Part shown: piece by piece, positions 61,569-64,000 of the stretch
How the letters are laid out: each line of letters starts with the position of its first letter
How positions within the stretch are numbered: the first letter of the stretch is position 1
Source: Eonycteris spelaea
Lineage: Eukaryota; Chordata; Mammalia; Chiroptera; Pteropodidae
Assembly (NCBI GenBank): GCA_003508835.1
Contig: PUFA01000563.1
Span: 1-64,000, forward strand
Direction of reading: 5' to 3'
DNA: 64,000 nt
The notes under the pieces: generated by a model
Database searches by the model: none
Told to the model about the DNA's origin: nothing
The model's input: the letters and a program-made list of their open reading frames with translations, nothing else
Made by a program: the position numbers and the translations under genes

Positions 61569-62010
61569 GTGCCTCCCCACAAGAATTACACAAAGAAGCA
61601 AATTGGCATCTGAGACTTCCGGCCCCAGATAAATTGTACACTGCTGGAAAGGGACGATGGCTGTGGCCCTGGGTTGTGCAATCCAGGCCTCCTTGAATCA
61701 GGGCTCAGTGTTTCAAGAATATGATACTGACTCTGAAGTCTTCCGTCAGCGCTTCAGGCAGTTCCAGTACAAAGAAGCAGCGGGGCCTCATGAAGCTTTC
61801 AACAAACTCTGGGAGCTTTGCTGTCAATGGCTGAAGCCAAAGATGCGTTCTAAAGAACAAATCCTGGAGCTTCTAGTGTTGGAGCAGTTCCTAACAATTC
61901 TGCCCACAGAGATAGAGACCTGGGTGAGGGAACATTGCCCAGATAACAGAGAAAGAGTTGTGTCACTGATAGAAGACTTACAGAGAGAACTTGAGATACC
62001 AGAGCAGCAG
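61569..62010 (+). CDS. ZNF449: ZNF449, SCAN exon (right copy)
   Basis: The acceptor is CTCAATTGTAG at 61568; the ATG is at 61657 and the donor is CAG/GTGAGA at 62010. The coding part is 118 codons, phase 0. ZNF449 is a nuclear SCAN-C2H2 transcription factor; the SCAN domain here (residues about 27-110) mediates homo- or hetero-dimerisation. The start [20 protein letters not shown] and the helices [11 protein letters not shown] and [14 protein letters not shown] match the human protein as I remember it. Coding bases 61657-62010; the rest is 5' UTR. The upstream CpG island supports this as the expressed copy. Identical protein in the left arm. Confidence 0.9.
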
Positions 62011-62284
62011 GTGAGAAACAACTTTGGAATCTGGGTAATTAGACTAGTAGAGTAGGAGACACATCTGGTACTTTATTAGATGTTTTATCGTTGTGTCCCG
62101 AGATTTCCCTGCAGTGATTTTCACATTCTCTTTTTCTTGGAATCAGCATATGGGTCAGTGATTCTCAACCCTTAAATCCAACTCCTCAAATATTTGGTAA
62201 GGCCTCCTTTACTATCCTAAAATGAAATGTATAGATAACGTAACCTACTTACATAGGTAATAATGATTATTACCTTTAAAGGAT

Positions 62285-62385
62285 TGTTTACAACAACAAC
62301 AACAACAAAGAATTGGCAACAGAACAACACGACCCAGAAAGCCTAAAATATTTACTATCTTTCTCGTTACAAAAATGTACGTCAA
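62285..62385. repeat. (AAC)n plus hAT-like fragment (right arm)
   Basis: Mirror of 42880-42985 with the CAACAACAAC run. Confidence 0.45.
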
Positions 62386-63204
62386 CCCAAAGTCAAGTAG
62401 GGTCTAGAAGGAATGAATATAAATGAAAAGGAACATAATTTATTGCAAACCAGTAACCATTTCGGAGTGCACATGACTGGGCATGAGTGCACCTAAAGAC
62501 CTCATGAAGTGGTCAGGTGTTTGCCTCTCCGCAAAGACTCACTGCGAAGGCAACAACCAGAAATTCAGACTGAAAGCTCACACACGGTGAGAGGTATGGA
62601 TGCTGGTCATGTGATTTTCCAGAGGCAAACACGCTTGGCATTTCTGAACAATTAGCAGTATAGTCTCTCCTTGGTTTCCAAAGCAGTGCTTTCCTAGAAA
62701 ATTTAAGTCACGGTAAAATGTGCAAAAAATATATTGTGTTTATATGACCAACAGGGTGAGGCTCTTGACAGGTTCTTTTTGCTGACATGACTGTTTGAGG
62801 GGGTGCTCCGAAGTTGGTAGGGACCCGGAACAATTCTGCACTGTGCGTGACCTATATACTCCCATCTGTGCCTGCAGAATTCTGATAGCCACCACTTGCC
62901 ATCATATCCAAAACACCTCTTGGTGGTTCCGTTCAGAACCACCCAGTAAAACCTGGTTGGGGCATGCACAGCTCAGCACAGGGCAGCGTCTTTGGAGAAG
63001 AGAGGAAGTGCTTCTAGTTGGGCGTTAGGGGTGCTCGAGACTGGTGTGATGACAGGGCTGAGCAGTTAGCCTGCCTGAACGGGACTGTTCCAACGCTTCC
63101 TGCCCCCGGCATAGAGTGAGCCTGCGGTTTCCCTTCCTTCCTCTATCTCCTTGTTTGGCCTACCACACATGATTTTGTCTTCGTGTGGTCTAATCCTGCC
63201 CTAC

Positions 63205-63500
63205 CAGTATGGTCGCCACCAGCCAAGTGTGTCTCTGAGCACTAGAAATGCGGCTAGTCCAGGTGGGAAATGCTGTAAGTATAAAATGCCCACCACTTCA
63301 GAAGACTTTGGGTGAAAACTAAAGTAGGTTAAATATCTCAATAATTGTTTATACTGATTACTCTCTGAAATTATGATCTTTTGCTTATATTGGATAAGTA
63401 ATGCATAGTATTAAGATTACCTCTTTCTCTTGTTTTTCACATGGCCACTGGAAAATTTTAAATGGCTTGCATGTCTTGCATTCTATTGCTACTGGGCACT
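63205..63500. repeat. MER5-type hAT relic (right arm)
   Basis: Mirror of 41760-42070. Confidence 0.6.
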
Positions 63501-63547
63501 GGTGGTCCAGACGTTAGAGTGATGGTTTCGGGTGTTTCCCCCCCCAG

Positions 63548-63752
63548 ATGGATAGACAGGAAGTGCTCCTGGAAGACCTGGCGGCAGTGGGAATGGGAGA
63601 CATACCTCCAGACATCCACCTGGAGTCACCCCCACTCCAAGCAATGGGACCTGTCTCTGAGGCCCCAGTGGCAGAGGTGTGGATCCCACAGGCAGGGCCA
63701 CAGCAGCTGAGCTATGGTGCTGCTGGGGAAGGCCACCCCTTACTGGACCCTG
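63548..63752 (+). CDS. ZNF449: ZNF449, linker exon (right copy)
   Basis: It follows a C8-AG acceptor and ends at a CCTG/GTAAGG donor in phase 1. It encodes [18 protein letters not shown] to LLDP, the linker between SCAN and zinc fingers, with the SCAN-protein-like stretch [20 protein letters not shown]. The remaining exons, including the seven-finger array that binds DNA, would lie beyond base 64000, so the gene is only partly in the window and I cannot tell whether its fingers are intact. Confidence 0.88.
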
Positions 63753-63957
63753 GTAAGGCAAGGGTTTCATTTCCTTTCCTTGATTTCCCTTTTGAGAGCT
63801 CAGGAGCCCTCCAGGGGTGCGGCTGCATAGAAACCCATTACCAGATGAAAAGGGATCACTCTGATAACGGGTAGGAGGAGGAAATGTCTCTCTGGGATTA
63901 GCTCGCCACAAAGCACGTTAGCTCAAATGGAGTTCAAAACTCTTTTGGCTAATGAGT

Positions 63958-64000
63958 CTTCTCTGGAAGCCTATTTTTTTTTTTTTCATTGTTTTCTTGC
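63958..64000. other. Right boundary of palindrome 2
   Basis: After TGGCTAATGAG the right sequence diverges from the left arm and runs into a poly-T stretch. The window ends here. Confidence 0.6.

Larger units (their letters stand above)
59640..63957 (+). repeat. Palindrome 2, right arm
   Basis: Mirror of 41310-45720. From 59640 to about 60430 it is roughly 80% identical to the left arm. From 60443 to 63870 it is nearly identical, then about 93% identical to 63957, where pairing stops. Confidence 0.9.

Overview
The window is mammalian nuclear DNA, most likely from the X chromosome of a non-primate placental mammal. Old placental repeats occur throughout (LINE1 fragments, LINE2, MIR, MER5- and MER20-type hAT relics, MaLR-like LTRs). 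No Alu is visible, and I found no order-specific tRNA SINE, so I cannot name the order. The only confidently recognised gene is ZNF449, a SCAN-domain C2H2 zinc finger gene that lies on the X (Xq26) in humans. Recognition is from memory of the family, not from a search.

Layout: (1) 1-4.1 kb is a small inverted repeat built from a low-copy repeat I call family A (flank block, core block A5 and a DNA-transposon-like block T). (2) 4.1-7.9 kb is mostly unassignable, with an LTR-like piece and a retroviral RNase H relic. (3) 7.86-22.2 kb is a large imperfect palindrome with arms of about 6.6-6.9 kb around a spacer of about 0.9 kb. Its inner halves are family A and its outer halves are a second low-copy repeat, B. 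(4) B continues to 24.25 kb in the right arm. (5) 24-41 kb is single-copy DNA with old LINEs, a 5S rRNA pseudogene with a trinucleotide tail, and the decayed zinc finger exon of a minus-strand ZNF449 copy. (6) 41.3-45.7 kb and 59.6-63.96 kb are the arms of a second palindrome that carries two head-to-head ZNF449 copies. Its 14 kb spacer holds two CpG-rich promoter-like regions, a LINE1 3' end, a third (direct) copy of B at 49.9-54.5 kb, and an endogenous retrovirus relic.

How the parts relate: the right ZNF449 copy (plus strand) has a promoter-like CpG island with a ZNF143-type element, a candidate first exon, an intact SCAN exon and an intact linker exon. Its zinc finger exon would lie beyond the window end. 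The left copy (minus strand) has the same two exons with identical translations, but its zinc finger exon at 34.1-35.0 kb is full of stops and frameshifts. The arms are nearly identical over about 3.4 kb and then drop abruptly to roughly 80% at a CT microsatellite. That pattern fits arm-to-arm gene conversion that keeps the SCAN exons of a dying copy fresh. A second step of the same kind occurs between the direct B copies, 30 kb apart.
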